Source: Gnetum montanum | Taxonomy: Eukaryota > Streptophyta > Gnetopsida > Gnetales > Gnetaceae | DNA length: 64,000 nucleotides | Assembly (NCBI GenBank): GCA_015680685.1 | Contig: MNCI01004871.1 | Span: 698,830-762,829 of the forward strand | Direction of reading: 5' to 3' | Position numbers and translations under genes: made by a program | Part shown: positions 21,508-33,240 of the stretch, in pieces | Layout of the letters: the number at the start of each line of letters is the position of its first letter | Position numbering within the stretch: position 1 is the stretch's first letter | Notes under the pieces: model-generated | Database searches by the model: none | Seen by the model: the letters and a program-made list of their open reading frames with translations, nothing else | Told to the model about the DNA's origin: nothing

Positions 21508-23530
21508 TAAATGTTTTTCCTTTTCTTTGGTTTTACAATTTTTTTTATTTTGTTTTGTTTTTAAATTTTTTGTTTTCTAATTTCTTGTTTTTCAATTTTT
21601 CGTTTTTATCATTTTATGGCTAATCTCATATGTGAATAAAATACTCATGTAACCAATTGGTTGAGGTGTTGTTCTATGTTATCGAGTCACAAGTGAGTAA
21701 TCATTTGGACAGTGAGCCCAAAAAATCCATCCACCCATTCTGTTAATAAGAGGTTCTTACTCTGGGTACAATGATATTCTCGTTCTCATCAAAACTTAAA
21801 ATAACTTTGTACTCATTATGCCCAGAGCGAAGAGTGAAAAACTAAGAGGGAATGGAAAGGGTGTGACATCAAGGGGACTTGTGGATTTTCTTTGGTGAAA
21901 TTTGTATGTGCTATCATGTAGCTTGGTTATACTAAGATCCTTGTAGATCTAATAAAAAATGGGAGTAAGAGTTGTAATAAAGGCACTTAATAAAGAAACT
22001 CAATGTTGTTCTAGGGGGGTCCCACTAGAAAGACATGCATCCATGCTTGAAGGTTGGTGGCTTCCCTGGATCACCTTTGGGAAAGAAAAAGTGCAAAAAG
22101 TGGCCAAAAGAAGAAAAGAAAAGTAAGAAATGAAACAAAAAAGGAAATCCCAAGAAAAACATGTTGTAGACAAATTTGAATCACTCCTCCCTTGTGCAAA
22201 ATGCCAAGTGATCCTATGCCTTACTATCATGATGCTCTTATGGTTATCTATCATTGGAATGAAATAATGTAATGTCACTGATCAGAGGTATGGACTTGGT
22301 TTTGATCTTGGAGCGAAAGGCTAATGGTACTTTAATCATGCACGACACTTAGGATTCATTATGCCCAAGGTAAATTACCTCACATCATAATCTTTGCAAT
22401 CCTTTTTGTAATTCGCCTCATCTCACTAGACAAGTATTTCTAACTTGTGTCTTGTGTGGCATAGAATTCGTACCTCATAGTGGTGGTATTTAACATGTGT
22501 GTGTTTTGTTGCATAGGTGCGAATTAAATGTAACCCTTCTAGTGCCTACGAACATTTCAAGCTGTGGTTATACAAGGGCATGATCAGTTTGAAACTACTT
22601 TGGGGAGGACCCACTTGCGTGACTTTTGTAATTTATACTTGTTGCACACCACCACATCATTTTATTTCCTCCGAGTATTACATTGTTGAATCTATTCTTT
22701 CCTTTATCATTATTTCAACCAAACGTTCCTTAGAACCACTACATGTCCTTTTTCCTCACCCTTTTCAAAGAACTTCATTGTATAACTCCACTTCATTACA
22801 CTTTCAATGCCTTAATTTCCACTCGACATTATCCCATACCTTGCCAATCAACCTCAAATCCTTCATTTTTTATCCTAAAAACTCAAAAAATCATCAATTT
22901 TAATAAGTACCCTATTTTTGATAGAACACGATATCAAGTACCTAGTATTGGGTCTAATGCGATATTAGGTATGTGCTATCCCATGCGTGATATCATGTCT
23001 ATAAAAACTATCTATATGGGACCCCCACGTGCTCAAAGATTATTTTTAATAGTTTAGGTAGGGGGAGTTGTTCAAATTTTCTTCCACAATTCTTAGTGCT
23101 TTGAGAGTCTAACATTCACCCATCAATATCTCGCTCGTTAATGCTCCGATTTCCTTTTCGATCACACCTAATTAAACTTGGAGTGTTTAACTTAGTCATG
23201 GGCGAGGGGTACAGTAGAATTTATGCATACCTTTTTCAAAATTTGCTATCACTCAAAGGATATCATAGGGGTAAGTACTATTATAAACTGTTAAAAACTC
23301 ATGCTAGACTAATTTTCTTCTTTCACCCAAATCATTTAAATTATTATTGGAGTCACCTGAGCAAATCAGGCTCAATATTAAAACTTTTAGGGGAACTTCC
23401 TTAAAAAAACTTTTAACTCTAAAATCACACTAAGCAAAAAATTCAACATTTATTAAAGGCAATGAGTAAGGTATGAGATAATTGAACTTCTTTAAATAAC
23501 CTTACTAACAATTCATCTTTGTGTGATTAC
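21508..23530 (+). other. Noncoding interior between gag and ORF2 of element B
   Basis: This begins with a T-rich run and then repeats the blocks found 3' of pol in the autonomous element: the 'caaggggacttgtgg' block near 21875, the 'tttggggaggacccact' block near 22600, and runs rich in A/G. Open frames such as 22517-22903 are unlike any known protein and are not conserved in C or A. A short region near 22915-22995 again shows GATATC-type words. Confidence 0.6.
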
Positions 23531-26290
23531 AAATGGCCCCTAAACGAGGACAACATGGAGGACCTTCTCAAGGTGCAATCAAATGTCCGAAAAGAGGCAA
23601 AGGCTAAGGACCTCATGTGGAACATGCAGAATAGGAGGCACAATCATTCAGCATCCATCAAGAAACCCTTGTCACTACACAATCTAATCCAGAAAAAGGT
23701 GGAGAAGGTAGGATACCCGAACAAGGACCACATCCACTACAGTGATTGTGGAACTTAATTGTGAGCCTTTTACTAAATTCACCCCTGAACCAGTCAAGGA
23801 TCAACTCAAGGGATCTCCACTATAGCCTATCCTCTCAGAAAGTGAGGAATGGTATTTGGGGGAAACATTTCAATTTTGGCATAATAAAGAGGAAGGCACC
23901 ACCATCAACATTGGTGGAATTTCAATTGATTTCTTCACAAATGCCATTGCAGAAGTTCTAAATCTTCCAAATACAAGGCCTAAAGTTGCTCATCTATCCA
24001 CCAGCTCCAATGCAGATGTAAGAAAGGTATGGTTAAAAAGGGCATATGGCAAAGAAGACAAAACATATGGAGAACTAACCCTTGAAGAGAGAATCTACTT
24101 CAAACTTGGCACCTATCATATTTTCCCAACAAAGGGGTTAAATAGGATTTCTACCTATGCATCTAGAGAAAGTGCAATCTCAATGGGCAAGGTTGATGTC
24201 AATTTGTCCCATTTGTATTTAATAGAGATATTGAGGTGGTTTGAAGAATGGAAGACAAGAAAGTTCGCACTCCCCTTTCCATGTCTAATCAAGAAGCTAT
24301 GCTGACGTGCTGAAATTCTAGGGTACACTAATGACATTCCCAGAAAAGCTTAAAATGCTTCATATGCCAAATTACTAAAGCCACCAGCACCAAGAAAAGA
24401 TGTTAGTGAGACACTGGAGCCTAAACAAGAACAGACGGTTGGGCCCACTACACCTCAAACAGCAAAGCCTAGCCAACTTCCAGACACAAGGCTCAGCCAA
24501 CAACAAGAAGCAAGGCCCAACATGCAACCCACAGGCCAACAGGACCAACAACTGCCACCACTGCAGCAAGATTACCGACCATCGATGAGCCATTTTAGGC
24601 CATCGCGGAAACAGTTAGTTGGGAAAGTAGTGATGAGGCCAACCTCTTCAAGGTGATCAATGATGTCGTATAGCCCACCATATCAATCGATCATGCAAGG
24701 GACAAGGTCTCAATACAAATAAAAGGAGGGGAATCGCATTGGTCATAATAGATCTTGGAAAATGCTGCATCATTCCAAGTACAATTGGAAACTAGTGAAG
24801 GTGCCATAGTGGTAGTCATGCAACACCAAGATGTAGCTAGAGTAGCACAGGTGGTTGTAGACCACATCAAAGAATCATTTAATCCCTATTGTGCCACCAA
24901 CAAATTTCATAGGAGCAAGTGATGCTCAAGTTCTGGCCAGTACATTAATGACTCCTACAAAACATGAGGATGTTCTAGATCACTTATTACAAATAAGACA
25001 AGCATTGACATCCTTGTTTGACATCCCCCAGGATGTCACAATAGCATAATTAGACCTCATTTCCATTAAAGGAAATCTAGTAATGACTAAGGTTAGGGCT
25101 GAACATCCAGAAGATGAGTTGAGAAGACTCCAAGAAAAGTTCATTGCCCTACAAGCTGAACAGCGGGATCCATCCCAACTTGTTCCAGCCAATCAGCTAG
25201 AATCATTTAGGATAGAGCAGTTAAATAAATTATTAGTGGAGAATAAAATGGTGGCAATGGAAAAGGAGAAGGCTGATTAAGATGCTTCAAAAGAATAAGC
25301 TCAGACATAGCACATGCAAAAGCACTCAAGGCCTTACAAGAAAAAAATAAACTCCTTGCTACCAAAAATATTTGGTTGACAATAATTGAAAAACAAAAGA
25401 ATGTTCTCGAGGAAAGTTTCCAGCAAATGCAAGAACAACTAATCAAGGTCAACCAAGACACAAGTCACTTAGCTAGAGAGAATCGAATCCTCTCAATCGA
25501 GGAGGTATGCGTCATTCGGCAAAAGATGACCATTGAAATAAGCACGTGAAAAAATGAGGCTAAGTAACATGAAAAATTGAAGGAACATTTCCAAGATCAA
25601 GTGGGGATGTATAAAGATATCATCGAAAAAGAAATCTGTATGGCTAAGGATCACATTAACTCTTTAAGTGCTCAACACACTAACTGGTAAGCCATATTGG
25701 ACACTTATGCCTTCACCCACAAGGTAGAATTAAAAAGTTGGGACCTATAAATCTAGGATCTCATAGAATACATAGAGTTGGAAAATTTATGGTGTGCCAA
25801 CTTGGCCATGTTAATAGCAAGGTGCCCAAGGACTGAGTTAGAGAAGCAAGTAGCTACCACCTATGCCAAATATGAGACAGATTTTGCTAAACACAAGAAG
25901 ACATTACAGAAACTGGAGGTAGCAAACTCTGAACTAGAGGTAGTAAAAGCTAGCTACCAAGGCCAAAAGGACATAGCAGCAGAATTAGCTTAATGGCTTA
26001 CAAATTATCAAGAATTCAAAGATAAAGCCAAAGCCTACGAGGAGGAATAATGGCTATTTGCAGCATCGTATGTCAAAGCTAATCAGATGTTTTTGCAACT
26101 ATCATGTCCATGGAAGGTGTTGACAGAGGAGGAAAAACTTCAAGCACTCCTTCAAAAGTATCCATTTCAAAAGCCTGGAGCACAGGATAAAAGGAAAAAG
26201 CCCATGAAGGAACACCACCACCAGGAGCCACATGAGTTCCAAAAAAAAAAATTTATTTTGTGTTGGTGTCCATATTTTTATTTTTTCTAG
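23531..26290 (+). pseudogene. ORF2 of element B: plant-transposon-like domain plus long coiled coil
   Basis: Starts MAPKRGQHGGPSQGAIKCPK. After indels, 23745-24305 reads a domain with LGETFQFWHNKEEG, then IDFFTNAIAEVLNLPNTRP, LTLEERIYFKLGTYHIFPTK and GKVDVNLSHLYLIEI. The pattern (small-residue helix with LxLP, then R.yf.l...i.PT...n.is, then G..idv..li...I) fits the 'putative plant transposon protein' domain found in retroelement ORFs. A Pro/Gln-rich stretch (24370-24600) follows. From 25083 to 26200 comes a heptad-rich coiled coil (EDELRRLQEKFIALQAEQ, ALQEKNKLLATKN, ELEKQVATTYAKYETDFAKH). It occupies the position of the env-like ORF in Athila elements, but no membrane segment or signal peptide is visible. 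Several stops and frameshifts. Its role is unknown. Confidence 0.7.
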
Positions 26291-26405
26291 TCCCACATTG
26301 TGGCATGAAATAATCCATAGTCATTCAATAATCCCATACCTATCCAATGTGTAATCAAATAAATGTGTTCCTCATTTTGTTTGACCTAAGGATGAGTTTT
26401 TATTC

Positions 26406-26418
26406 AGTCATGAGGGTA
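26406..26418 (+). promoter_or_regulatory. Polypurine-tract region of element B
   Basis: GTCATGAGGGTA lies against the 3' LTR start. In A and C the same place reads GTGATGGGGGTA and GTCGTGGGGGTA. It is the likely plus-strand primer, though short for a polypurine tract. Confidence 0.6.
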
Positions 26419-27299
26419 TGATGAATCATGGTTTTCCAGGCCCAAATATTGGGTACATGATATCGAGTATGCAATATCACAACTTGGATATGATATTGTA
26501 TACATGATATCATGATTCCTATCTTAGCCTATAAATATAGCACTCAGGTGCACAGGGAAGGGGGAGAAAGGAAATAGAATAGTTAGTCATTAGGAGTTTT
26601 GAGTCTTTTGTCAATTTTAGTTAGTTTTCAATTCTTTCCCAAGTGCATGCCCACAGTGTGATGCTTGTAATTGTATGGAACTTTTATTCAAGTGTGACAT
26701 ACTTGGACACGCACACAATCAGCAATAAAGATCGAGATTATCCCATCATTGCAGCATTCACTCAGCTTTTACTTGTTTTAATTGTTAATTATTTATTTAT
26801 TGCTATTTTCTTAATTAATATTCCTTTTATTTCCATTTACTATTCTTGTTATTAACATGGAATGAGTACATCTTAATCACGAACCTTTAAGTATAACTAC
26901 ATGGTAACCCAGTAGCATATCAAGTAGTGCTTCAAGTGATGTGCGCTTGGTAATCCCAGAAGTAGTACATGAAGTCCAAGATGCGTATGGATGATTAGGG
27001 ACAAATGCTCATCACACTTAGGCTAACTTAGATCTTATTTCCTATTGCTTATTAGCTTAATTAAGTTATTTCTCATTGTCCTTAGGAGTAGCATAGTAGT
27101 AGAAACCACATCATAAACCTCACTCTGGACTAAGCCATACGTGACAAAGCAAATACTAGTCTAGGTGGAAAGATAGCGAATTGCAATCAACGTATAACTA
27201 TCTAGGTGCCACAGCTAGTTCATCCACGGAGCTCAACCAGATCGTGTGTACATGCTCATATTCGAATGGTTGAGCATAGGGGTACCTCGCCGCTCATCA
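26419..27299 (+). mobile_element. 3' LTR of element B
   Basis: The LTR is 881 bp, from TGATGAATCATGG to CTCATCA, followed by the target duplication AAGTG. It aligns without visible length change to the 5' LTR. The TATA region is 'gcctataaatatagcac' near 26529-26545 and the polyadenylation region is 'caataaagatcg' near 26724. Confidence 0.93.
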
Positions 27300-27409
27300 A
27301 AGTGCAACTTTAAGAGGACAAGGAAAACTAAGCAAATCAAACATGTTGTCACATTATAATGTATATGGTCACATACAATGATGAATGAAAACAAGCTACC
27401 AAGGTCACC

Positions 27410-27592
27410 AGTGTTGTCAGTTTAAGGCCATTATAGGCCATGTTGCTAGTTTAAGACCATGATGCACCTTGTTGCTAGTTTAAGGCCTTAGCAAGTCATG
27501 TTGCCAATTTAAGATCTTGGTAGGCCACAATGCCAGTCTAAGGCCTTAGCAAGCCATAGTGCTACTTTAAGACCTTAGCAAGCCATGGAAAG
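27410..27592. repeat. Tandem repeat of about 28 bp (GTTTAAGGCCTTAGCAAGCC)n
   Basis: About six degenerate units with the words 'ctagtttaaggcc', 'ttagcaagccatg' and 'gttgc' follow each other. Single units recur at 31379-31410 and 31677-31710 in the same relic, so the unit is dispersed within it. Confidence 0.7.
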
Positions 27593-28099
27593 TAGACTAA
27601 CTTGTTGATTATTATCAACTACATGTAGTGTGGCTTTAGATAGAAATGATTGACCTAATAAGCCAACTCATTCCCATCCATGCCTACTATTTGGTAAGCC
27701 CCATTGTTATAGGCCTTAGTGATAAGAAAAGGCCCTTCTAAATTGGCTAAGAATTTTTCCACATGCTCATAGATGGCTTTGAGAACCAAGTCCTCTTTCT
27801 TGATCTTATGCTTGCCTAGGTTATTGTGGTGTTGCTATTTCTACCTCTCCTAGTATCACTCGATGTGAGCAAGTGTTCACACCTACTACTCCTCCACCAA
27901 GTCTAGGCCCATGATACAGAACTCCTTGTTCTGTTTGTCATTGATGAAGTTTGATAAAGCTACTTAGAGTAATGGTACCTGCAATTGAAGAGGAAAATGA
28001 CTTCAGAATCATAAACAAGGCTATATGGGGTTACACCTGTTGTAGTTCACTATGTTTCTCTATAAGCCCAAACTACATGGACAAGCCACTCATGCCACT

Positions 28100-28653
28100 T
28101 GTATTTACTATATTGTTTAGCATTTTCTTGAGCAAGTTTATGATGTCTTATTGCTTTCTTTAACTTATCCATTGGCCTGAAGATAGTATGGTGATGAGAA
28201 GGAATGCTTAATGCCTAGGTCATGATAAAATCTTTTTGTTTCATGGCTACTAAACTATGGTCTATTGTCTATAACAATGGTCATAGGTTCGCCGAAATGG
28301 GCCACTATGTTGTCCAAAATGAATCTACAGACTTCTTCAGATGTATTCTTCCTTAAGGAAATAGCCTCAACCCACTTAGTAAAGTATTCAGTTGCAATGA
28401 TGATGAAGCTATGCCCAATGGAAGACTTGAGCATTATAAATTTGATGATATCTAACCCCCATTGTTGAAATGGCCAAGTGATCTGAGTAGTGTGTAACTC
28501 AGTCAATGGTATGTGTATAAGGTTGCTATGCCATTGGCATGTATCAAAAGTTTTGACCTTTTGTAGGTAGTCATTTTTCATATAGGACCAGTAATAACCT
28601 AACCATCTAATTTTAGCAACCATGGTACTAGGTCCTATATGCCCCCCACACAC
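28100..28653 (-). pseudogene. Integrase of the Tat relic
   Basis: The zinc-binding part ends CGGHIGPSTMVAKIRWLGYY..C..CQ. The core shows WGLDIIKF (first Asp), ATEYFTKWVEAISL, TIVIDN (second Asp) and, after a stop, FYHDLGIKHSFSSPYYLQANG. Canonical Tat integrases have HPQANGQ.E here; Pro is Leu and Gln is a stop. Integrase joins the cDNA to the host chromosome; this copy cannot. Confidence 0.8.
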
Positions 28654-28949
28654 ATCCTTGTGAACCTACTCTAGGAATATTTGGACTTCAATTTTACTCA
28701 AGCACACTAATAATATGTCATCGTAGGACCATCGACATAATGTGTTATCATCTACTATGACATACTATTTTGATCATTTATGTACAATGTCCTTTTGAGT
28801 AATAGTCAAGCCTTGTGAAGGTTAACCATGCATAAGGTAAAACCTAATATCATCATACCACTTCCTTGTAGGAGTAGTATAGACTACAACCACTAAGGTA
28901 TCTTCAATGTTCCATGTGATGGAAATGGTATAGTCCATAGTTAAGGTGG

Positions 28950-29478
28950 GTAACTTACTAAACACATATGGCATCACACTAAGGGCTAGCATTGCAATGG
29001 CATCAACTATAGCATTTTCATTTTGAGGTATATGTTGGTTATCAACATCTATAAAGTGTCACAATAGTTGCTTTCCTAGATCACAATAAGGCTACAGATG
29101 TTCGGCTTTACAAGTGTAAACCTTAATTACCTTATTCACCATAAGTTGTAAATTACCTTTGATCATTAAGTGCTAGATTCCTAGGTCATAAGCTACCATC
29201 ATCCCCCTAATAAATCCCTCATACTCCACTATGTTGTTGATGCATGGAAATTCAAAACAATAGGTGAAGGATCAGATTTCACCAGATGGAAATGTTATGA
29301 TGGCAACAACACTAGTCCCATGGGTAATTGAAGCTTCTTCAAAGTACATGACTACCTCATAACCCTCAGGCAATTGGCTAACTATGTTACCATGTTCATC
29401 TTGAAACTTAAAGTCTATGATTGCATGGTCATCAATAGGTGAAATTGTAAATTGTACAACTATAGCTTGACCTTTCAT
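28950..29478 (-). pseudogene. Second (archaeal-type) RNase H of the Tat relic
   Basis: GYEVVMYFEEASITHGTSVV matches the W.MYFDGAS...GAG.GV start of the extra RNase H carried by Tat/Ogre elements. The Asp in FDGA is Glu. The rest continues with stops towards 28950. Confidence 0.65.
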
Positions 29479-29604
29479 TGAGGACTAGGAAATGTAATGA
29501 AGGTCAAACTCCATTATCATGGCTTTCCATCAAACTATATGACTACTCTCATAGATGTTGATCATTATGGCTCTAAGCACGTTGTCTTTGCAAATGACAT
29601 TGAC

Positions 29605-29892
29605 CTAGCTCCTAAAGAGATAGTGTCTCCACTTATTCAATGAGAAGACTAGTGCTAGGCAGTACTTCTCTACTTCAGTGTATTGGGTTTCATTGGCAAC
29701 TAATGCATGGTTGAGATAGTATACTGGCATCTCTACTCCATCATCACATTTTTTACAAAGTAGAGAGGCAATGGATGTGTCAAATATAGTAAGGTAGATG
29801 TAAAAAGGCTTACTCTCTTGCAAAGGATAGACCGTCGATAGTTGTGCCAACTCTTGCTTAAGATTTTCAAAGGCTTTTTGACATTGAGTCAT
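29605..29892 (-). pseudogene. First RNase H region of the Tat relic
   Basis: MTQCQKAFENLKQELAQLST, then LYLTIFDTSIASLLCKK, YYLNHALVANETQYTEVEKY and LALVFSLNKWRHYL match the connection/RNase H-like stretch directly after gypsy RT. The usual YL.VS...VSAVLV and S+.L..AE..Y wording is recognisable. Confidence 0.75.
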
Positions 29893-29899
29893 CCACTAA

Positions 29900-30754
29900 T
29901 AGTGAACTCCTTTCTTAAGCAAGTGTTGCATGTATTGTAACTTATCCATAAGCCTAGGATAAACCTACAAATCAATTATAATCTACCTTGAAATCCCAAA
30001 GTTCCTTAAGGTTAGTTAGTGCTACCAAGTTGGATATGGCCTTAACCTTATCAAGATCAACATGTATCCCTGCTTTAGACACTACAAAGCCAAGCATCTT
30101 ATTGGTCTTAACACCAAAGACATACTTCTTAGGATTAAGCCTAAGCTCATATCTAATACATCATTTAAGCACAAGATCTAGGTCATTAGCACAATTTCTA
30201 GCCACTTTGGACTTAATGGTTATATCATCTATGTAATCGTTGAGCAATCCTAACATGTAATCACTAAAGATATATGTCAGAGCTTATTGGTAGGTTGCTC
30301 CTACGTTCTTAAAGCTAAAGAGAATTAAGGTATAACAAAAGGTACCCTAAGGGGTTATGAAGGTTGTACTGAGTTGATTTTTTGGGTTGATCCTAATCTA
30401 GTTCTATCCCGAGAACTCATCCATAAAGGATAATAAGGCATGTCCAATTGTAGTATCAATAAGTTGGTCAATACTAGGCAAAGGTAAATCATCCTTGATA
30501 GTTTCCTTATTTAGACCTCAATAATCTATGCAAATGTGAATACTCCCATTTTTCATAGGGACTACCACTATGTTGGATACCCATTCTACATAATCAATAG
30601 CCTTGCTAAAACTAGCTTGGTAGAGCTTTGTGATTTCATCATGAACTGCCAAGGCCAAAGCAGGTCTAATCTTGCAAACCTTTTGCTTAACTGGTCTAAT
30701 GCTAGGATCAAGTATGATGTTGTGTTGGACTAAGCATGGGTATAGGCTTGGCAT
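29900..30754 (-). pseudogene. Reverse transcriptase of the Tat relic
   Basis: The start is open: PVKQKVCKIRPALALAVHDE, then YVEWVSNIVVVPMKNGSIHI and CIDY. This is the Tat-type opening (WL.N.V.V.KKNGK.R.C.DY). The catalytic box reads YIDDITIKS at about 30212-30235 and still has both aspartates, although stops separate it from the first part. Confidence 0.8.
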
Positions 30755-31720
30755 ATCTTCATATGACCAAGCAAATGTCTTAATGTTATCCTATAGGACC
30801 TTGGTGATGTCTTGAGCCTATTAAGGTTCCAATGAGGAACTTAGTTTTAGGATCTTCTCCTCACCACTGTGTGTTGTGATAGGAACCCCAACCAAAGAAT
30901 CTTTAGTAATGTCACCCACCTCAAGGTCAAGGGTTTTAACCAAGTTTTCAAGGCACTCTAGAGGTTTTTCTATTGAGGCCATGTAATCAATAAGACTCTC
31001 AAGCTCGAGATCTAGGCAATTAGGAGCAATACATCATTCAACATCACCGTGAAGCCCACTTAAGCTCAAAGGTAAACTAATTTTCTTCTAGGTGTCCATA
31101 CTCCAATCATGCATATCAACCATAAGCACATGAAGTGGTACCTAGGTAACAATGAGTAAATAATGCTTAAAATGATATAAAATACCTTCGTAAATATGCA
31201 AACACATGCTATTCCAATGTCAATCAAAATGAGAACAAGAACAACCAAGGCTATAGGATGTAGGTGAAGATAAATAAGATAGAATAAGGACCAACTAAAG
31301 TTAAGTAAAGGTCAAAAAAAGTTGAAACATCATTAGAATATAGAAAATAGTGTTAAATATGGGAAACAAGGTTGCACTAGGCTAGTTTAAGGCCTTGGTA
31401 GGTCATCGCTATATGACGTCAAATGATGGTCAAAGATGATCAAACCCCATCACTTAACACTAATCAAAGGCTAGAACGAAGGCAACAGAGACTATAATAG
31501 TAAAAACAAAGATAAATGTGATGAAACTGAAGGCTAAATGAGGTCAATTGATGGTAATAAGGGCCAACAATGCAAAACAAGGTTGAAACAAGTCAAAACT
31601 CCATGAAACAAGGCCAAATCCATTAGAATGGAATACATATAGTAAAACTTGGACAATACTTGTCAAACATGGTTAGATTTTGCTAATTTTAGGCCTTAGT
31701 GGACCATGATCCATACTTTC

Positions 31721-32511
31721 CTAGTAAGTGTGGGATGCTCTCAAAAGAGCATATAAGGCTAAAACCAACCATGAAGCATGATACACTACTGTAAAAGTAA
31801 ACAAACAACCATTAACAAAATAAGTGGTTACACATTTACTGAAAACTTGTTGCTTGACATTTGATAGATCAAGGAGCTCCTTTGGCACAATCTTGTGCTC
31901 ACCATCTCTCTTGTTCAACATGGTGAGCTGCATCCATTTCTGTTGATCACTTTGTGTCATAAAGTTGATGTTGCTTGCATCATTATTATTGTCATTGTTG
32001 TTGGTGGCCCCAATCTGAGTATCAAGACTTTCTTCTTTAAACTCCACCTCCAAACCTTGGTTGATGTTGACATAGTTAACTAATGATATAGACACATTAT
32101 CTCCATGAATTCTAATTTCCCCTCCCTCATATGACATGTGAATGTCCTGATGTATAGTAGATGAGATCGCCCGTAGCTTAGCCAACCATGGCCTTCCTAG
32201 GTTCAAGTTAAACCCAAGTGTCTCTTCAACTACCAGGAAGTTGAAGGATGTGGGAAATTGCTTACTGGCTATGATATCCAAGGAGATGGAACCTCTCACT
32301 ACTACCTAAAGATGGAACCTCTCATTGCTACATGTGAGCCATCAAATGACTTGAGTGCCGAGGTAGTGGTTTCTTGGATGTTCTTGATTAGACCTAACTT
32401 GTTAACAATGGAAAATGGTACCACATTAGTTGTTGCCCCACCATCTATATGAACATGGTGAACCTTGTATTTGCCAACATGTATGGTAATAAGGAGAGAA
32501 GCAGATAGCAC
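31721..32511 (-). pseudogene. Aspartic protease region of the Tat relic
   Basis: VHHVHIDGGATTNVVPFSIV carries the Asp of the active site in the DGGA form that Tat proteases use. After a stop the text repeats MRGSI, the sign of a short duplication, and goes on with FNLNLGRPWLAKLRAISSTI, the flap/GR.WL segment. The protease would cut the Gag-Pol precursor. Confidence 0.75.
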
Positions 32512-33240
32512 TTCTCCATGTCAAGAGTCAACCTTCACCTCACTGTCATGAAAGTTGAGCATGGGTTGATGCCCATTTTCCCTAACTAAAGCTTGCTCAA
32601 TGATAAAGTGGATAGACTCTCTATTGATGGGCATGTCTCCACTCACAAGTCATGACTAAGTCATAAAAGTTCAATGACTAAGTCATACAAGTTTGGTTAT
32701 GTGTTCTTTTGCTTAAGGGATCATTTGGCTTGGTCTATTATTGCAAGGAAGCTCTTCCCCTTAGTGTGTAACCTTTCGACCTTAATGGTTCTAACCTCCT
32801 CCATCCTTCCTAAAGTTTGTGGCTTAGGCCTCGATCCATGTGCCTTGGGCCCCTTGTCCATGAATGTAGTTGATCTTGGTGTAGGTTGTTTCAAAGCCTT
32901 TTTTCATTGGTTACTTTCAGTGGACTTTGTTGTAGGTTTGGCAACAAGTAAATTTAGACATCGTCGTGACAATGGTTTCTTCCTAACCTCTGAGTTGTGG
33001 ACCACTATAGGTGGCCATGGGTCACGGGTTGTTATAGGCTTACTTATTGAAGGTGAAGGTACCCCAAAAATAAATGGTTCCCTAGGCTTTGGAAGATTAG
33101 CAACTTGTGGTCTTGGTTGTGAAGTTGAGGCCACTAAAGGTGTGACACGTATGATGAAAGGCCTCTTAGGGGCTGGAGGAGTTGGTACCTATATAATGAA
33201 GGGCTCTCTAGGCTTTTTGTTTTGGGATTGAAATATGTTG

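Larger units (their letters stand above)
18112..27299 (+). mobile_element. Element B: complete pol-less Athila-like retrotransposon with ORF2
   Basis: A 9188-bp element lies between two 881-bp LTRs and is flanked by perfect 5-bp duplications AAGTG (18107-18111 and 27300-27304). The order is 5' LTR, degenerate tRNA-Asp primer site, gag (19127-21507), 2 kb of noncoding DNA, ORF2 (23531-26290), G-rich tract, 3' LTR. No protease, reverse transcriptase, RNase H or integrase is present, so it depends on enzymes from a relative such as element A. The interior shows decay but no later insertion. It sits at the downstream (integrase) end of the Tat relic. Confidence 0.9.
27305..33240 (-). mobile_element. 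Decayed Tat-lineage Ty3/gypsy element, pol part
   Basis: On the minus strand, protease (32511-31721), reverse transcriptase (30754-about 29900), RNase H (29892-29605), a second RNase H-like domain (29478-about 28950) and integrase (28653-about 28100) follow in that order. Two RNase H domains are a mark of the Tat/Ogre group. Stops are dense. The downstream end is cut at element B, and the gag part lies at 36306-38350 beyond an inserted block. Confidence 0.8.

Noticed and set aside
22517-22903. 128-codon frame in element B between gag and ORF2
   Set aside because: It lies in conserved noncoding blocks; the frame is not kept in C or A and no start context or domain is seen.
24375-24593. Cys/Leu-rich minus-strand frame
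   Set aside because: It is the antisense shadow of the Pro/Gln-rich hinge of ORF2 in element B.
32674-33231. 185-codon plus-strand open frame
   Set aside because: It runs antisense to the gag-protease spacer of the Tat relic and shows no known domain; the minus-strand reading fits the neighbouring protease.
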